This document shows positions 45,208 to 54,392 of a DNA stretch of 64,000 nt, piece by piece. This stretch comes from Spirochaetia bacterium. GTDB lineage: Bacteria > Spirochaetota > Spirochaetia > CADAEX01. The position numbers were made by a program, and so were the translations under genes. The notes below the pieces were generated by a model that did not search any database, had not been told where the DNA came from, and saw only the letters and a list, made by a program, of their open reading frames with translations. The stretch spans positions 38,769 to 102,768 of the forward strand of contig JAFSOR010000020.1 of NCBI GenBank assembly GCA_017446885.1, in the 5' to 3' direction. Every line of letters starts with the position of its first letter. Within the stretch, counting starts at the first letter, position 1.

Positions 45208-46802
45208 CTCTCCAATGCTGCCCTGATAAATCCAATGAATAATGGATGTGGATGGTTGGGCCGGCTCTTGAACTCCGGGTGATACTGAACTCCTATGAAG
45301 AAATCCCGGTCAGTGAGTTCCACTGTCTCCACCAGGCGGTTGTCAGGGGAAAGTCCGCTCAGCACCAGTCCAGCCTTGGCAAGTGTCTCCCTATATTCGT
45401 TGTTGAACTCATATCTGTGGCGGTGCCGCTCGTGTATCAGGTCAGTACCGTAGAGTTTCTCCATGGCTGTCCCTTTCTGTATGCAGCATGGATAGCTGCC
45501 AAGGCGCAGTGTGCCACCTTTGTTGATCTCATCACTCTGTCCCGGCATGAAATCAATCACTTTATTCTTGCAGTCAGGGGCAAACTCGCCGGAGTCTGCA
45601 TCCTTAAGCCCTGCCACATTCCTGGCATATTCAATCACCGCGATCTGCATTCCAAGGCATATTCCGAAATAGGGCACCTTGTTCTCACGGGCATACTGGG
45701 CTGATGTTATCATTCCTGGAATACCTCGGTCACCAAAGCCTCCCGGTACTATGATGCCGTCCATGTCTCCAAGGATATCGGCCACATTCTCTTCTGTAAT
45801 TGTCTCTGAGTCTATCCAGTGGATATCCACCTTGGAATTAAGATAGAAGCCTGCATGGCGCAGTGCCTCTGCCACAGAAAGGTATGCATCGTGGAGCTGC
45901 ACATATTTGCCCACAAGGGCTATCTTCACAGTCTTTTCTGCATTCCGCACCCGGTCAACCATCTCACGCCACTTGGTAAGGTCTGGCCTCGGAGTCTTTA
46001 TGTTGAGCTCACGGCATACAACCTCTGAAAGGTGCTTGCTCTCCAGGTAGAGGGGAGCCTCGTAGAGGATAGGCATGGTCAGATTCTCGATCACACAGTC
46101 AGGCTTCACGTTGCAGAAGTTGGCTATCTTCTTGAATATGCTCTCGTCTGTGATAGGCTCGTCGCACCTCAGCACTATGATGTCGGGGGAGATACCTGCC
46201 GCCTGCAGCTCCTTTACCGAATGCTGTGTAGGCTTTGATTTATGCTCGCCGGAAGCCTTCAGGTAGGGGACCAGTGTCACATGTATATAAATCGTGTTTC
46301 CCCGGCCCTGCTCAAGTCCAACCTGCCTTATGGCCTCAAGGAAAGGCTGGCTCTCGATGTCTCCGATGGTTCCGCCGATCTCGGTGATCACTATGTCGGC
46401 ATCGCTTTTCTTTCCTACATTGTATATGAAGCTTTTTATCTCATCTGTAACATGGGGGATGATCTGGACAGTCCGTCCCAGGTACTCGCCGTGCCGCTCC
46501 TTGGCAAGCACATTTGCAAACACCTTTCCGGTGGTCAGGTTGGAATATTTGTTAAGATCCTCATCTATGAAGCGCTCATAGTGGCCTAAGTCAAGGTCAG
46601 TCTCGGCTCCATCCTCGGTGACATACACCTCGCCATGCTGGTAAGGGCTCATGGTCCCAGGATCCACGTTTATGTAAGGATCCAGCTTCTGGGCTGCCAC
46701 CTTGAGCCCTCTTGCCTTCAAAAGCCTTCCCAGGGAAGCCGCAGTTATTCCCTTTCCCAGACCGGACACAACACCGCCGGTGACGAAGATGTAATTTGTC
46801 AT
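45204..46802 (-). CDS. pyrG: CTP synthase
   Basis: About 532 residues beginning at ATG 46802 (GGGAGA just before it; the longer in-frame extension is A+T-rich leader). The synthetase domain begins [22 protein letters not shown], and the C-terminal glutaminase has FGICLGMQ and YHPEFKSRP. It turns UTP to CTP with glutamine. It heads a pyrG-carA-carB operon, an uncommon but logical grouping. The leader is A+T-rich and holds TTGCAA/TATTTT promoter-like boxes. Confidence 0.96.
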   Translation of the reverse strand: MTNYIFVTGGVVSGLGKGITAASLGRLLKARGLKVAAQKLDPYINVDPGTMSPYQHGEVYVTEDGAETDLDLGHYERFIDEDLNKYSNLTTGKVFANVLAKERHGEYLGRTVQIIPHVTDEIKSFIYNVGKKSDADIVITEIGGTIGDIESQPFLEAIRQVGLEQGRGNTIYIHVTLVPYLKASGEHKSKPTQHSVKELQAAGISPDIIVLRCDEPITDESIFKKIANFCNVKPDCVIENLTMPILYEAPLYLESKHLSEVVCRELNIKTPRPDLTKWREMVDRVRNAEKTVKIALVGKYVQLHDAYLSVAEALRHAGFYLNSKVDIHWIDSETITEENVADILGDMDGIIVPGGFGDRGIPGMITSAQYARENKVPYFGICLGMQIAVIEYARNVAGLKDADSGEFAPDCKNKVIDFMPGQSDEINKGGTLRLGSYPCCIQKGTAMEKLYGTDLIHERHRHRYEFNNEYRETLAKAGLVLSGLSPDNRLVETVELTDRDFFIGVQYHPEFKSRPNHPHPLFIGFIRAALER

Positions 46803-46929
46803 TATTTTTCTCCCAAAAAAAAATATCAATTTAAGGCAGTTTTTTGCAATTATTTTTTGAAAAAAAATCAATGATATTTTGATATTAAAATTCCAAGATG
46901 TATGCTATAATTTCATATAGAAGGGAACT

Positions 46930-47721
46930 ATGACACAGATTGAGCGGCTTGATTATCTTTTAGATGCTTTTAAGGAAGATTCTGTCCAGTACAAAGAGCT
47001 CCAGGTTGGTTCTGATATTGAGGATAAGAGGATAGCTCTGCGATCCCTTATGAACATACGCATGCCTGCTCCTATGGATGATGAGATCCTTAAGGTCCAG
47101 GATGAATACCTCTCCCGCTGTCTTGCAGAGAAGGGGATTGTCACCCTTGACCTTATTCCGGAGGTTGCCGATAAGATCTCAATCTGGCAGGGGGATATCA
47201 CTCTCCTTGATGTGGATGCCATAGTGAACGCCGCCAACTCCCAGATGCTGGGTTGCTTTGTCCCCATGCATACTTGCATAGACAACTGTATCCACACCTT
47301 TGCCGGCATCCAGCTCCGCCTTGAGTGCCATAATAAAATGGAGGAACTCCGTTCCAAGTACGGTGCAACCTACGTTCAGCCCACATCTATCCCAATGATT
47401 ACCGATGCCTACAACCTGCCTTCCAAGAAGGTTATCCATGTGGTGGGACCCATTGTATATGGAGACCTTATGCCTGAGCACGAGAAAGCGCTGGAGTCCT
47501 GCTACACCAATGTACTTGATCTTTGCCTTGCAAACAATCTTCGCAGTGTGGCTTTCTGCTGTATCTCCACCGGTGTGTTCCACTTCCCGAACCAGAGGGC
47601 GGCCGAGATTGCCACAGGTACGGTGCGGTCTTGGCTTTCCCGGCATCCAGGGGCAATTGACCGGGTGATATTCAATGTGTTCAAAGACAAGGATAAGGAA
47701 TATTATGAGCGATTCATTTAA
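46930..47721 (+). CDS. Zinc-dependent macrodomain ADP-ribosyl hydrolase (Zn-macro)
   Basis: 263 residues. A helical N-terminal part precedes the macrodomain: QGDITLLDVDAIVNAANSQMLGC with the metal-binding FVPMHTCIDNCIH (Cys, His, Cys set), VIHVVGPI, and CISTGVFHFPN near the end. This subclass removes ADP-ribose put on by the linked SirTM sirtuin. AAGGGAA precedes the ATG; an extended -10 (TGCTATAAT) lies at 46908-46916. It overlaps the sirtuin gene by 17 bases. Confidence 0.9.
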   Translation: MTQIERLDYLLDAFKEDSVQYKELQVGSDIEDKRIALRSLMNIRMPAPMDDEILKVQDEYLSRCLAEKGIVTLDLIPEVADKISIWQGDITLLDVDAIVNAANSQMLGCFVPMHTCIDNCIHTFAGIQLRLECHNKMEELRSKYGATYVQPTSIPMITDAYNLPSKKVIHVVGPIVYGDLMPEHEKALESCYTNVLDLCLANNLRSVAFCCISTGVFHFPNQRAAEIATGTVRSWLSRHPGAIDRVIFNVFKDKDKEYYERFI

Positions 47722-48637
47722 TATAAATCTTTCTGCAGGTTCAGTTGAACCACAGGAAGCACCTCGGCGCATAAAGGAGGAACTTGCTTCTGCAGACGCC
47801 GTCATAATAGGGGCAGGAGCAGGGCTTTCCACCTCTGCAGGTTTCATTTACTCCGGCCCGCGGTTTGAGCAGTATTTCTTCGACTTCATAAAGGCTTATG
47901 GTATTCCCGATATGTACTCCGGCGGATTCTATGATTTTCCCACACCAGAGATCTATTGGGCCTGGTGGAGCCGCCATATCTACTACAACCGCTATATCGA
48001 TGCCCCTAAGCCAGTCTACAAAACACTTCTAAAGCTGGTCAAGGATAAGAATTACTTTGTCCTTACCACCAATGTGGACCATCAGTTCCAACGGGCTGGC
48101 TTTGACAAACAGCGTCTTTTCTACACTCAGGGCGACTATGGCCAGTTCCAGAGCCCCAATCCAAAGGTCAAGAAAGTGTATGAGAACGAGGAAATCATCA
48201 TGCAGATGATGAAGGCCCAGGGCTTTGTCAAGGATGAGAAGGGAGTCTTCCAGGTACCGGAAAATAAACGTATAACCATGCGTATCCCAGCCAGGCTGGT
48301 TCCTGTGTGTCCCGATGACGGCGGTCCTATGGTGCCTCATCTCAGGAGCGACGGCACATTTGTTGAGGATGATGGCTGGAACCAGGCGGCTCAGCGGTAT
48401 ACCGATTTTGCACAGAGTTGCATGAAAAGTCATGTCCTGCTTCTGGAGCTGGGAGTAGGTGGCAATACTCCTGGCATCATCAAATATCCATTCTGGAAGA
48501 TGACAGCAGCCAACCCCAAGGCTGTGTATGCCTGCATAAACTTCCATGAGTCATACTGTCCGGCACAGATAGAGGCACAGTCAATATGCGTGGATTCGGA
48601 TATCGGAGATTTTCTTAAAAAAGTTGCAGAGGTGTAG
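47705..48637 (+). CDS. SirTM-type (class M) sirtuin ADP-ribosyltransferase
   Basis: About 310 residues. NAD-binding GAGAGLSTSAGF, then YSGPRFEQYFFDF in place of the classical sirtuin loop, and TTNVDHQFQRAGF with the TQGDYG block. SirTM enzymes ADP-ribosylate a lipoylated GcvH-like protein in stress. The start is ATG 47705 (AAGGA at 47695-47699), inside the macro gene. The GcvH-L and lipoate ligase genes that normally complete this operon are not next to it. Confidence 0.9.
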   Translation: MSDSFNINLSAGSVEPQEAPRRIKEELASADAVIIGAGAGLSTSAGFIYSGPRFEQYFFDFIKAYGIPDMYSGGFYDFPTPEIYWAWWSRHIYYNRYIDAPKPVYKTLLKLVKDKNYFVLTTNVDHQFQRAGFDKQRLFYTQGDYGQFQSPNPKVKKVYENEEIIMQMMKAQGFVKDEKGVFQVPENKRITMRIPARLVPVCPDDGGPMVPHLRSDGTFVEDDGWNQAAQRYTDFAQSCMKSHVLLLELGVGGNTPGIIKYPFWKMTAANPKAVYACINFHESYCPAQIEAQSICVDSDIGDFLKKVAEV

Positions 48638-48686
48638 CATTATTTGATACACTGGGGATGATAGAATCCTATAAAAAGGAGTTGTG

Positions 48687-50060
48687 ATGATTGTTGCTTT
48701 AGTTGTCTTGACATTGATTATATCGGTTGTTTCTCTGTTCCTTATCTTGTCCCTTTTAAAACGGGATAACAGTGGAGATGCCAACCTGCTGACCGATAAA
48801 CTTGTCACCTATGAACGGAACCTCAAGGATGAATTTGAGCGGAGCCGGAAGGAGAATGCAGCCTCTGCCAGCGTATCAAGGCGGGAGGCCACAGAATCGC
48901 TTCTGGGGTTCCAGAATTCCATGAACGGCCGGCTGGATGCCCTTTCCAAGTCTACGCAGGAGACCCTGGCACTGCAGCAGCAGTCGGTGCAGAACAGCCT
49001 TAAGCATATACAGGAGAGCAACGAGAAAAAGCTGGAGGAGGTACGCTTTACTGTGAATGAACGGCTGGATGCTCTTGCCAAGTCCACACAGGAGACTCTG
49101 ACACTGCAGCAGCAGTCGGTGCAGAACAGCCTTAAGCACATACAGGAGAGCAATGAGAAAAAGCTTGAGGAGATGCGTCTTACTGTAGATGAGAAACTTC
49201 AATCCACATTGGAAAAAAGGCTTACCAGCTCCTTCGAGCTTGTCACCAAGCATCTTGAGGCAGTTCAGAAAGGGCTTGGTGAGATGCAGAGCCTTGCCAG
49301 CGATGTGGGCGGTCTAAAGAGGGCCCTCACCAATGTAAAGACAGCAGGCGGCATGGGGGAGGTACAGCTGGAAGCCCTTCTTTCCCAGTTCCTATCCCCG
49401 GAGCAGTTTGAGAAAAATGCCCATCCTAACCCTGCAAATACACGGCTTGTGGTGGAGTTTGCAGTCAAGATTCCTTCCAAGGGCAATTCTGATGATGTCA
49501 TCTATCTGCCTGTGGATTCCAAGTATCCTGCCGCTGTGTGGGATAAGCTGACTAAGGCCTATGAGGATGCGGACAAGGATGAGATAGATGCCCAGCGGAA
49601 GGCTCTCCGCACCGATATCCGTAACATGGCCAAGGATATAAAGGAAAAATATATCGAGGCACCGTTTACCACCGATTTTGCCCTTATGTTTGTCCCGTTT
49701 GAGGGGCTTTTTGCCGAGATTCTCCGTATTCCTGGCCTGTTCCAGGAGATTCAGGACGAGTTCAAGGTCACAGTGGCAGGACCTACCAGCCTTACCGCAT
49801 TCCTCAACAGCCTTCAGATGGGATTCCGGACCCTGGCAATCCAGAAGGAGACTTCTAAGATCTGGGAGCTTCTGGATACAGTCCGGTCCGAGTTCGGCAA
49901 GTTCGGCGATATTCTTGCAGCCACCAGGAAGAAACTGGAGTCTGCTACCAGCGAGATAGAGAAGGCAGAATCCAAGAGCCGGAATATAGAGAAGAAACTC
50001 AAGCGGCTGGACAAGCTGCCTGAGCCTGATAAAGAGACCTTTCTACTGACAGAGGAGTAA
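48687..50060 (+). CDS. rmuC: DNA recombination protein RmuC
   Basis: About 457 residues: an N-terminal membrane helix (MIVALVVLTLIISVVSLFLI), a coiled coil to about residue 185, and the RmuC nuclease-like domain (GGMGEVQLEALLSQFLSPEQF, LPVDSKYPAAVWDKL, and TSLTAFLNSLQMGFRTLAIQ). RmuC limits inversions between short repeats. The coiled coil contains a near-perfect 44-codon tandem repeat (48930-49193). The start is ATG 48687, preceded by AAAGGAG. Confidence 0.93.
   Translation: MIVALVVLTLIISVVSLFLILSLLKRDNSGDANLLTDKLVTYERNLKDEFERSRKENAASASVSRREATESLLGFQNSMNGRLDALSKSTQETLALQQQSVQNSLKHIQESNEKKLEEVRFTVNERLDALAKSTQETLTLQQQSVQNSLKHIQESNEKKLEEMRLTVDEKLQSTLEKRLTSSFELVTKHLEAVQKGLGEMQSLASDVGGLKRALTNVKTAGGMGEVQLEALLSQFLSPEQFEKNAHPNPANTRLVVEFAVKIPSKGNSDDVIYLPVDSKYPAAVWDKLTKAYEDADKDEIDAQRKALRTDIRNMAKDIKEKYIEAPFTTDFALMFVPFEGLFAEILRIPGLFQEIQDEFKVTVAGPTSLTAFLNSLQMGFRTLAIQKETSKIWELLDTVRSEFGKFGDILAATRKKLESATSEIEKAESKSRNIEKKLKRLDKLPEPDKETFLLTEE
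48930..49193 (+). repeat. rmuC: Tandem 132-bp duplication inside rmuC
   Basis: Units 48930-49061 and 49062-49193 are highly similar at the DNA level and encode two copies of an R-L-D-A-L-x-K-S-T-Q-E-T-L coiled-coil block, differing at only a few residues. The length is a whole number of codons, so the duplication keeps frame and extends the coiled coil. Confidence 0.9.
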
Positions 50061-50064
50061 AATT

Positions 50065-50424
50065 ATGGAACTGAAAGAGATTATGCAGCAGAAAGTGTTT
50101 GCCGTAGTAGGCAACACATTGGATGAAGAGAAATATGCTTGTAAGATTAAGAAGGCTATGCTGGAGCACGGTTATACAGTCTATGCAGTAGGCAAGGAGC
50201 TGGCCTCAATCAACGATGTGCCGGAGGAGATTGATATAATCGACCTGTGCATCCATCCTGTGAAAGGGCTTGCCCTGATGAAGGAGTGTAAAAAGAGCTT
50301 CAAGTGCATAGTCATCCAGCCTGGTGCCGAAAGCCCTGAGCTCCTGGAGTATCTTGACCAGCAGAAGATGCCCTATATTCAGGGGTGCCTCCTGGTAGGT
50401 TTAAGCCGGTTCAAACGGGGCTGA
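50065..50424 (+). CDS. CoA-binding domain protein
   Basis: 119 residues, a single Rossmann-type CoA_binding_2 domain: VFAVVGNTLDEEKYACKI, YTVYAVGKE, IDLCIHPVKGLALM, and CIVIQPGAESPELLEYL. Such small proteins may bind CoA or acyl-CoA; the function is unknown. It follows rmuC by 4 bases and is likely on the same mRNA. Confidence 0.85.
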   Translation: MELKEIMQQKVFAVVGNTLDEEKYACKIKKAMLEHGYTVYAVGKELASINDVPEEIDIIDLCIHPVKGLALMKECKKSFKCIVIQPGAESPELLEYLDQQKMPYIQGCLLVGLSRFKRG

Positions 50425-50434
50425 AATTTATGCT

Positions 50435-50457
50435 TGAAATGCTTTTTAGGCATTTCA
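50435..50457 (+). terminator. Hairpin after the CoA-binding gene
   Basis: An 8-bp perfect stem (TGAAATGC / GCATTTCA) with a 7-base loop lies 10 bases after the stop codon. It is not followed by a clear T run, so it may protect the mRNA end rather than terminate it. Confidence 0.45.
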
Positions 50458-50476
50458 TGAAATAAAAACAAAGTAT

Positions 50477-50505
50477 TTGATATATCACGCCCAATCATAT
50501 ATATT
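50477..50505 (+). promoter_or_regulatory. Promoter of the flavodoxin at 50512, leaderless
   Basis: TTGATA (50477-50482), a 17-base spacer and TATATT (50500-50505). Six bases separate the -10 box from the ATG, and there is no ribosome site. Confidence 0.6.
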
Positions 50506-50511
50506 AAGTAC

Positions 50512-51027
50512 ATGAATAATATACTTATTGTTTATTTTTCCCGGAAGGGACAGAACTACTGGGCAGGAAGCATCAAGAATCTTCCTAAGGGAAACACTGC
50601 TGTGGCTGCGGAATTCATCCAGAAGGCCGTAGGTGGCGATATTTTCGAAATAGATACTGTAAATCCATATCCAGAGGATTATACTGCCTGCATCAACCAG
50701 GCCAAGGCCGAGCTCCGCTCAAAGGCGCGGCCAGAGATCAAAAAGTACCTGGATTCCATAGAAAAATACGATACCATTTTCGTGGGATTCCCAAACTGGT
50801 GGGGAACTATGCCGATGTGCATGTTCACATTCCTTGAGCATTACGACTTTGGAGGCAAGACTGTCATCCCATTCTGCACCAACGAAGGAAGCGGAATGGG
50901 AAGCAGCGAGAAGGATCTTAAGAAGGTTTGCAAGGGTTCTGACGTAAAGCCGGGACTCTCCATCACAGGAAACCGGGTTAACCAGATGGAGAGCCAGATC
51001 AAGATCTGGGCTTCCGGCAATATTTAA
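50512..51027 (+). CDS. Flavodoxin-like protein, cytosolic
   Basis: 171 residues. The N-terminal strand ILIVYFSRKGQN leads into an extended phosphate loop (NLPKGNTAVAAEFI); later FPNWWGTMPMCMFTFLE and VIPFCTNEGSGMGSSEKDLK form the isoalloxazine side. No signal peptide. It and the exported gene after it share the long-loop type and probably arose by duplication. FMN-based electron carrier is likely; partners unknown. Confidence 0.87.
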   Translation: MNNILIVYFSRKGQNYWAGSIKNLPKGNTAVAAEFIQKAVGGDIFEIDTVNPYPEDYTACINQAKAELRSKARPEIKKYLDSIEKYDTIFVGFPNWWGTMPMCMFTFLEHYDFGGKTVIPFCTNEGSGMGSSEKDLKKVCKGSDVKPGLSITGNRVNQMESQIKIWASGNI

Positions 51028-51042
51028 GGCATGAGGGATAAT

Positions 51043-51612
51043 ATGAAAAAATTATTTATACTTTGCCTTTTGCTGCTTTGTGCAGGGTCCCTGTTTGCCG
51101 ATTCCCTGGTGCTCTACTTCTCCCGGGCAGACGAGAACTATGGAGTAGGTTATATAGAGAAGGGTAATGCCGCCATTGTTGCTGAGATGATTGCCTCCAA
51201 GACAGGTTCCGACCTGTTCCAGATTGTTCCGGAAAAGCCTTATCCCGCTGAATACAAGAAATGCACCGATATAGCTCTGACTGAGAAAAATCAAAAGGCA
51301 AGGCCTGCCTATGTGGGCGATGTTGATGTCTCGAAATACGACACCATCTATATCTGCTACCCTATCTGGTGGGGCGATTTCCCTATGACTATGTATACAT
51401 TCTTCGAGGCCCATGACCTGAATGGCAAGACTCTGATTCCTTTTGTCACCCACGAGGGGAGCGGTGTCTCTGGCACAGATAAGACTCTGAAACGGCTTTA
51501 CAGGAATGCAGATGTCAAGGAAGTCCTGTCAATCCGTGGAACCACTATACAGAAGGACAGAAAGGGAACTGAAGCCTCTGTTGATGCATGGCTGAAAAAA
51601 GTATCCAAATAA
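51043..51612 (+). CDS. Flavodoxin-like protein with signal peptide
   Basis: About 189 residues: signal peptide MKKLFILCLLLLCAGSLFAD, then a complete flavodoxin domain (SLVLYFSRADENYG, KGNAAIVAEMI, YPIWWGDFPMTMYTFFE, PFVTHEGSGVSGTDKTLK). ATG 51043 is preferred over 51031 because GAGGGA lies 5 bases before it. Export of a flavodoxin is unusual because FMN must then be loaded in or moved to the periplasm. Confidence 0.85.
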   Translation: MKKLFILCLLLLCAGSLFADSLVLYFSRADENYGVGYIEKGNAAIVAEMIASKTGSDLFQIVPEKPYPAEYKKCTDIALTEKNQKARPAYVGDVDVSKYDTIYICYPIWWGDFPMTMYTFFEAHDLNGKTLIPFVTHEGSGVSGTDKTLKRLYRNADVKEVLSIRGTTIQKDRKGTEASVDAWLKKVSK

Positions 51613-51621
51613 AAGAACTTG

Positions 51622-51630
51622 TGATATAAT
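51622..51630 (+). promoter_or_regulatory. Extended -10 promoter of the ferredoxin-type AKR gene
   Basis: TGATATAAT: a perfect TATAAT (51625-51630) with the TGn extension. No good -35 is seen. The start would be near 51637, just before GTGAGG at 51642-51647. Confidence 0.5.
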
Positions 51631-51652
51631 TCAGCCGGATAGTGAGGTGCTT

Positions 51653-52780
51653 ATGAGCGATTGTTTCGGGAAAAATGTATTCAAGCTGGGATTTGGCCTT
51701 ATGCGGCTGCCCAAGCTGGAAGATGGAAAGAGCATCGATGTGCCCCAGGTCTGCAGAATGGTTGATGCCTTCATGGCAGCCGGTGGCACCTACTTCGACA
51801 CTGCCTATGTCTACGATAACGGTGGCTCCGAGAAAGCCATAAAAGAGGCCCTCATAGACCGCTATCCACGCTCTTCCTACACCTTGGCCACCAAAGTAAA
51901 CGCATGGCTCAACTGCAAGGACGAGCAGGCTGCAAAACAGCAGATTATGACAAGCCTTGAACGTACTGGTGCCGGCTATTTCGACTACTATCTTATCCAC
52001 GCCATCCAGCCCCAGAATTACACTGTGTACGACGACTTCCACCTGTGGGACTATGTGAGGGAGCAGAAGGCAAAAGGGCTTGTAAAGTACTGGGGCTTCT
52101 CATTCCATGCCGACCCGCCTCTTTTGGATAAACTCCTTACTATCCATTCCGATGTGGATTTCGTGCAGCTCCAGATAAACTATGCAGACTGGGAGAATCC
52201 AGGTGTAGCTTCCAGAGAGTGCTATGAGATTGCCCGAAAGCATGGCAAGCCTATTGTAGTCATGGAGCCGGTGAAGGGTGGGGCACTGGCAAAACCTATT
52301 CCAGAAGTGGAGAAGATATTCAAGGAGGCAGACCCTAAGGCATCATGTGCATCCTGGGCTATCCGCTATGTGGCTTCCCTGGATGGCATACTCTCAGTTC
52401 TTTCCGGTATGTCAAACATGGAGCAGATGGAGGACAACCTTTCATTCATGAAGAATTTCAAGCCTCTCACTCCAGACGAGCAGGAGGTGATCAAGAAGGC
52501 GCAGGCTGCCCTTGAGCTAGATAAATCAATCAAATGTACTGCCTGTCATTACTGCACCGATGGCTGCCCGAAGAACATTCCTATTCCAGAGATCTTTGCA
52601 GTCAAGAATGATGAGGATCATCATAAGAGCTGGGACGGCGGCAAGCGCAAGTATATTGTGGCGGTGGTAGGCAGAGGCCAGGCCTCAGACTGCATCGAGT
52701 GCGGCCAGTGCGAGGGGGCATGTCCACAGCATCTGCCTATAATAAAGCTGCTTAAAGAATGCAGGAGTATGGAATTTTAA
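51653..52780 (+). CDS. Aldo/keto reductase with two Fe-S cluster motifs
   Basis: 375 residues. The AKR barrel (about 1-285) has FDTAYVYDNG (catalytic Asp, Tyr), LATKVN (Lys) and LIHAI (His). The C-terminal region adds two ferredoxin-like clusters: CTACHYCTDGCPKNI and CIECGQCEGACP. Proteins of this build are common in anaerobes and probably move electrons between the Fe-S clusters and an NAD(P)-linked barrel. Starts at ATG 51653. Confidence 0.9.
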   Translation: MSDCFGKNVFKLGFGLMRLPKLEDGKSIDVPQVCRMVDAFMAAGGTYFDTAYVYDNGGSEKAIKEALIDRYPRSSYTLATKVNAWLNCKDEQAAKQQIMTSLERTGAGYFDYYLIHAIQPQNYTVYDDFHLWDYVREQKAKGLVKYWGFSFHADPPLLDKLLTIHSDVDFVQLQINYADWENPGVASRECYEIARKHGKPIVVMEPVKGGALAKPIPEVEKIFKEADPKASCASWAIRYVASLDGILSVLSGMSNMEQMEDNLSFMKNFKPLTPDEQEVIKKAQAALELDKSIKCTACHYCTDGCPKNIPIPEIFAVKNDEDHHKSWDGGKRKYIVAVVGRGQASDCIECGQCEGACPQHLPIIKLLKECRSMEF

Positions 52781-52833
52781 TCATTGACGGCAATGACTTT
52801 GCATAATAATATATAGATAATTTGGAGGATACT

Positions 52834-53400
52834 ATGGTAAATACCCTTATAATACAGAATCGTAAGCCGCTCTCAATCTCTGTGCAGGCTGCTGCGACAA
52901 TTCTTGCAATTGTGGCTGCTGTGGCAGTTCCCCAGTTCTTCCACTGGCTTGGAATTGTATCCGGAGCAGGCAAAGCTCCTGGAGTGGCATTCAGCCCTAT
53001 GCATCTGCCGATTATCCTCGTAGGATTCCTGGCTGGTCCTTATGCGGGTCTGATCTCTGGTCTGCTGGGACCTGTGGTTGCCCACTATATGTCAGGTATG
53101 CCGAATGCAATGCAGCTTCCTTTCATGATGGTTGAGCTGGCAGGCTACGGGCTTTCTGCCGGACTTTTACGCAGCATCAGGCTTCCCCTTGTGGCCAAGA
53201 CACTTGTTGCATTGATTACAGGCCGTCTCTTCCGCATGATTGCCTGTGTTTTCGCCTTCTATCTGCTAGGAAATGAGAAGATGCGTCCGTTAGGTATCTG
53301 GATGAGTATCCCACGGGTTCTTCCCGGTATTGTACTGCAGCTTGTACTTATTCCTCTGATTGTGTTCCGTGTTGAGAACAGAGGGAAAGCTGATCTTTAA
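52834..53400 (+). CDS. ECF transporter S component, substrate unknown
   Basis: About 188 residues, five to six helices. FSPMHLPIILVGFLAGPYAGLISGLLGP and MVELAGYGLSAGLLRS are typical of vitamin S components, possibly the group that includes cobalamin carriers, which is a tentative reading. GGAGG precedes the ATG at 52834. A second S component lies at 22262-22807. It converges on the LysR gene with a 4-base overlap. Confidence 0.75.
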   Translation: MVNTLIIQNRKPLSISVQAAATILAIVAAVAVPQFFHWLGIVSGAGKAPGVAFSPMHLPIILVGFLAGPYAGLISGLLGPVVAHYMSGMPNAMQLPFMMVELAGYGLSAGLLRSIRLPLVAKTLVALITGRLFRMIACVFAFYLLGNEKMRPLGIWMSIPRVLPGIVLQLVLIPLIVFRVENRGKADL

Positions 53401-54272
53401 AGCTTAGCTCTTATCTCGTTCAGGAACAGTTCTCCTGCCTTGGTGAACTGCTGATGCTTACGCCACACCACATACATGGCTGTTGTCAGGGCGGGCTTTA
53501 AAGGCCTGAAGCACAGCTTGGAATCGGTCCCTGTGTCCACCAGGCCGTCAAAGGTGAGCAAGTATCCGGTGCCGCTCCGGGCCAGGACTGATCCGTTATA
53601 TGACAGGTCCAGGGTTGCAGTCACATTCAGCCTGCCTATATCATCACCGATCCACTTGGGAAGGTCTGCCGCAAGAGCCTGACGGGACACCATAACTGGT
53701 TTGTCAAATAAATCCTTAGGTGTTATAAACTTTTTCAACGCAAGCTCATCATCCTTTCTCATCACAACGCCCCAGCAGTCCACTGCAGGCACAGTCAGAC
53801 AGTTATATTTCTCAAGGTCAACATTCTCCACAATCACGGCAAAGTCAAAAAGTCCCTTGTCCAGCTTCTCAAGGATCCGCTCGCTGTCTCCTGCATATAG
53901 GTTATAGCGTATTTTGGGGCAGGTCTGTTTGAGCGAGTTTATACATTCTGCTATGAAGGATATATTCTTGGACTCGGCTGCCGCAATGGAGATCTCCCCG
54001 GTAATCTCATCCTCACCCAGGGCCTTGAAATCAGAGAAAGTTTTGTCAGATAGCTCCACAATCTGCTGGGCACGTTCCTTTAGGAGTTCTCCGGCAGGGG
54101 TGAGCCTTATGGCATAGTTGGTCCGCTCAAACAGCTTCTCTCCCAGCTCCCATTCCAGATTCTTCAGCTGACGGCTCATGGTGGGCTGAGTTACGCTCAA
54201 TGCCTCTGCCGCCTTGGTTATGTTACCCTGGCGTGCAGCCTCAAGAAAATACTTCAATACTCTAAGTTCCAT
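53397..54272 (-). CDS. LysR-family transcriptional regulator
   Basis: 291 residues. The winged HTH is LEAARQGNITKAAEALSVTQPTMSRQLKNLEWELGEKLFER (split here: residues about 9-49), followed by a two-lobed co-inducer domain. Divergent from the exported hydrolase/redox genes at 54393-58337, which it probably controls; two perfect palindromes lie in the shared intergenic region. The effector is unknown. Confidence 0.92.
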   Translation of the reverse strand: MELRVLKYFLEAARQGNITKAAEALSVTQPTMSRQLKNLEWELGEKLFERTNYAIRLTPAGELLKERAQQIVELSDKTFSDFKALGEDEITGEISIAAAESKNISFIAECINSLKQTCPKIRYNLYAGDSERILEKLDKGLFDFAVIVENVDLEKYNCLTVPAVDCWGVVMRKDDELALKKFITPKDLFDKPVMVSRQALAADLPKWIGDDIGRLNVTATLDLSYNGSVLARSGTGYLLTFDGLVDTGTDSKLCFRPLKPALTTAMYVVWRKHQQFTKAGELFLNEIRAKL

Positions 54273-54299
54273 GTCAGCATCTTAGCACACTTTCTAAAA

Positions 54300-54330
54300 T
54301 TAGTCATTACTAAAAGGCATAACTGGTTAT
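54300..54330. promoter_or_regulatory. Two palindromes between LysR and the hydrolase: candidate operators
   Basis: TTAGT-N4-ACTAA at 54300-54313 and ATAAC-N2-GTTAT at 54319-54330 are exact inverted repeats 28-59 bases before the LysR ATG and just upstream of a weak promoter (TTGGTA 54343-54348, 18 bases, TATATT 54367-54372). LysR proteins bind such dyads, often with a T-N11-A core. Confidence 0.55.
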
Positions 54331-54392
54331 AGAAACAAAATATTGGTAATATCTGCCGCTCTGTTCTATATTATAGTCAGCGAGGTGAAAAA

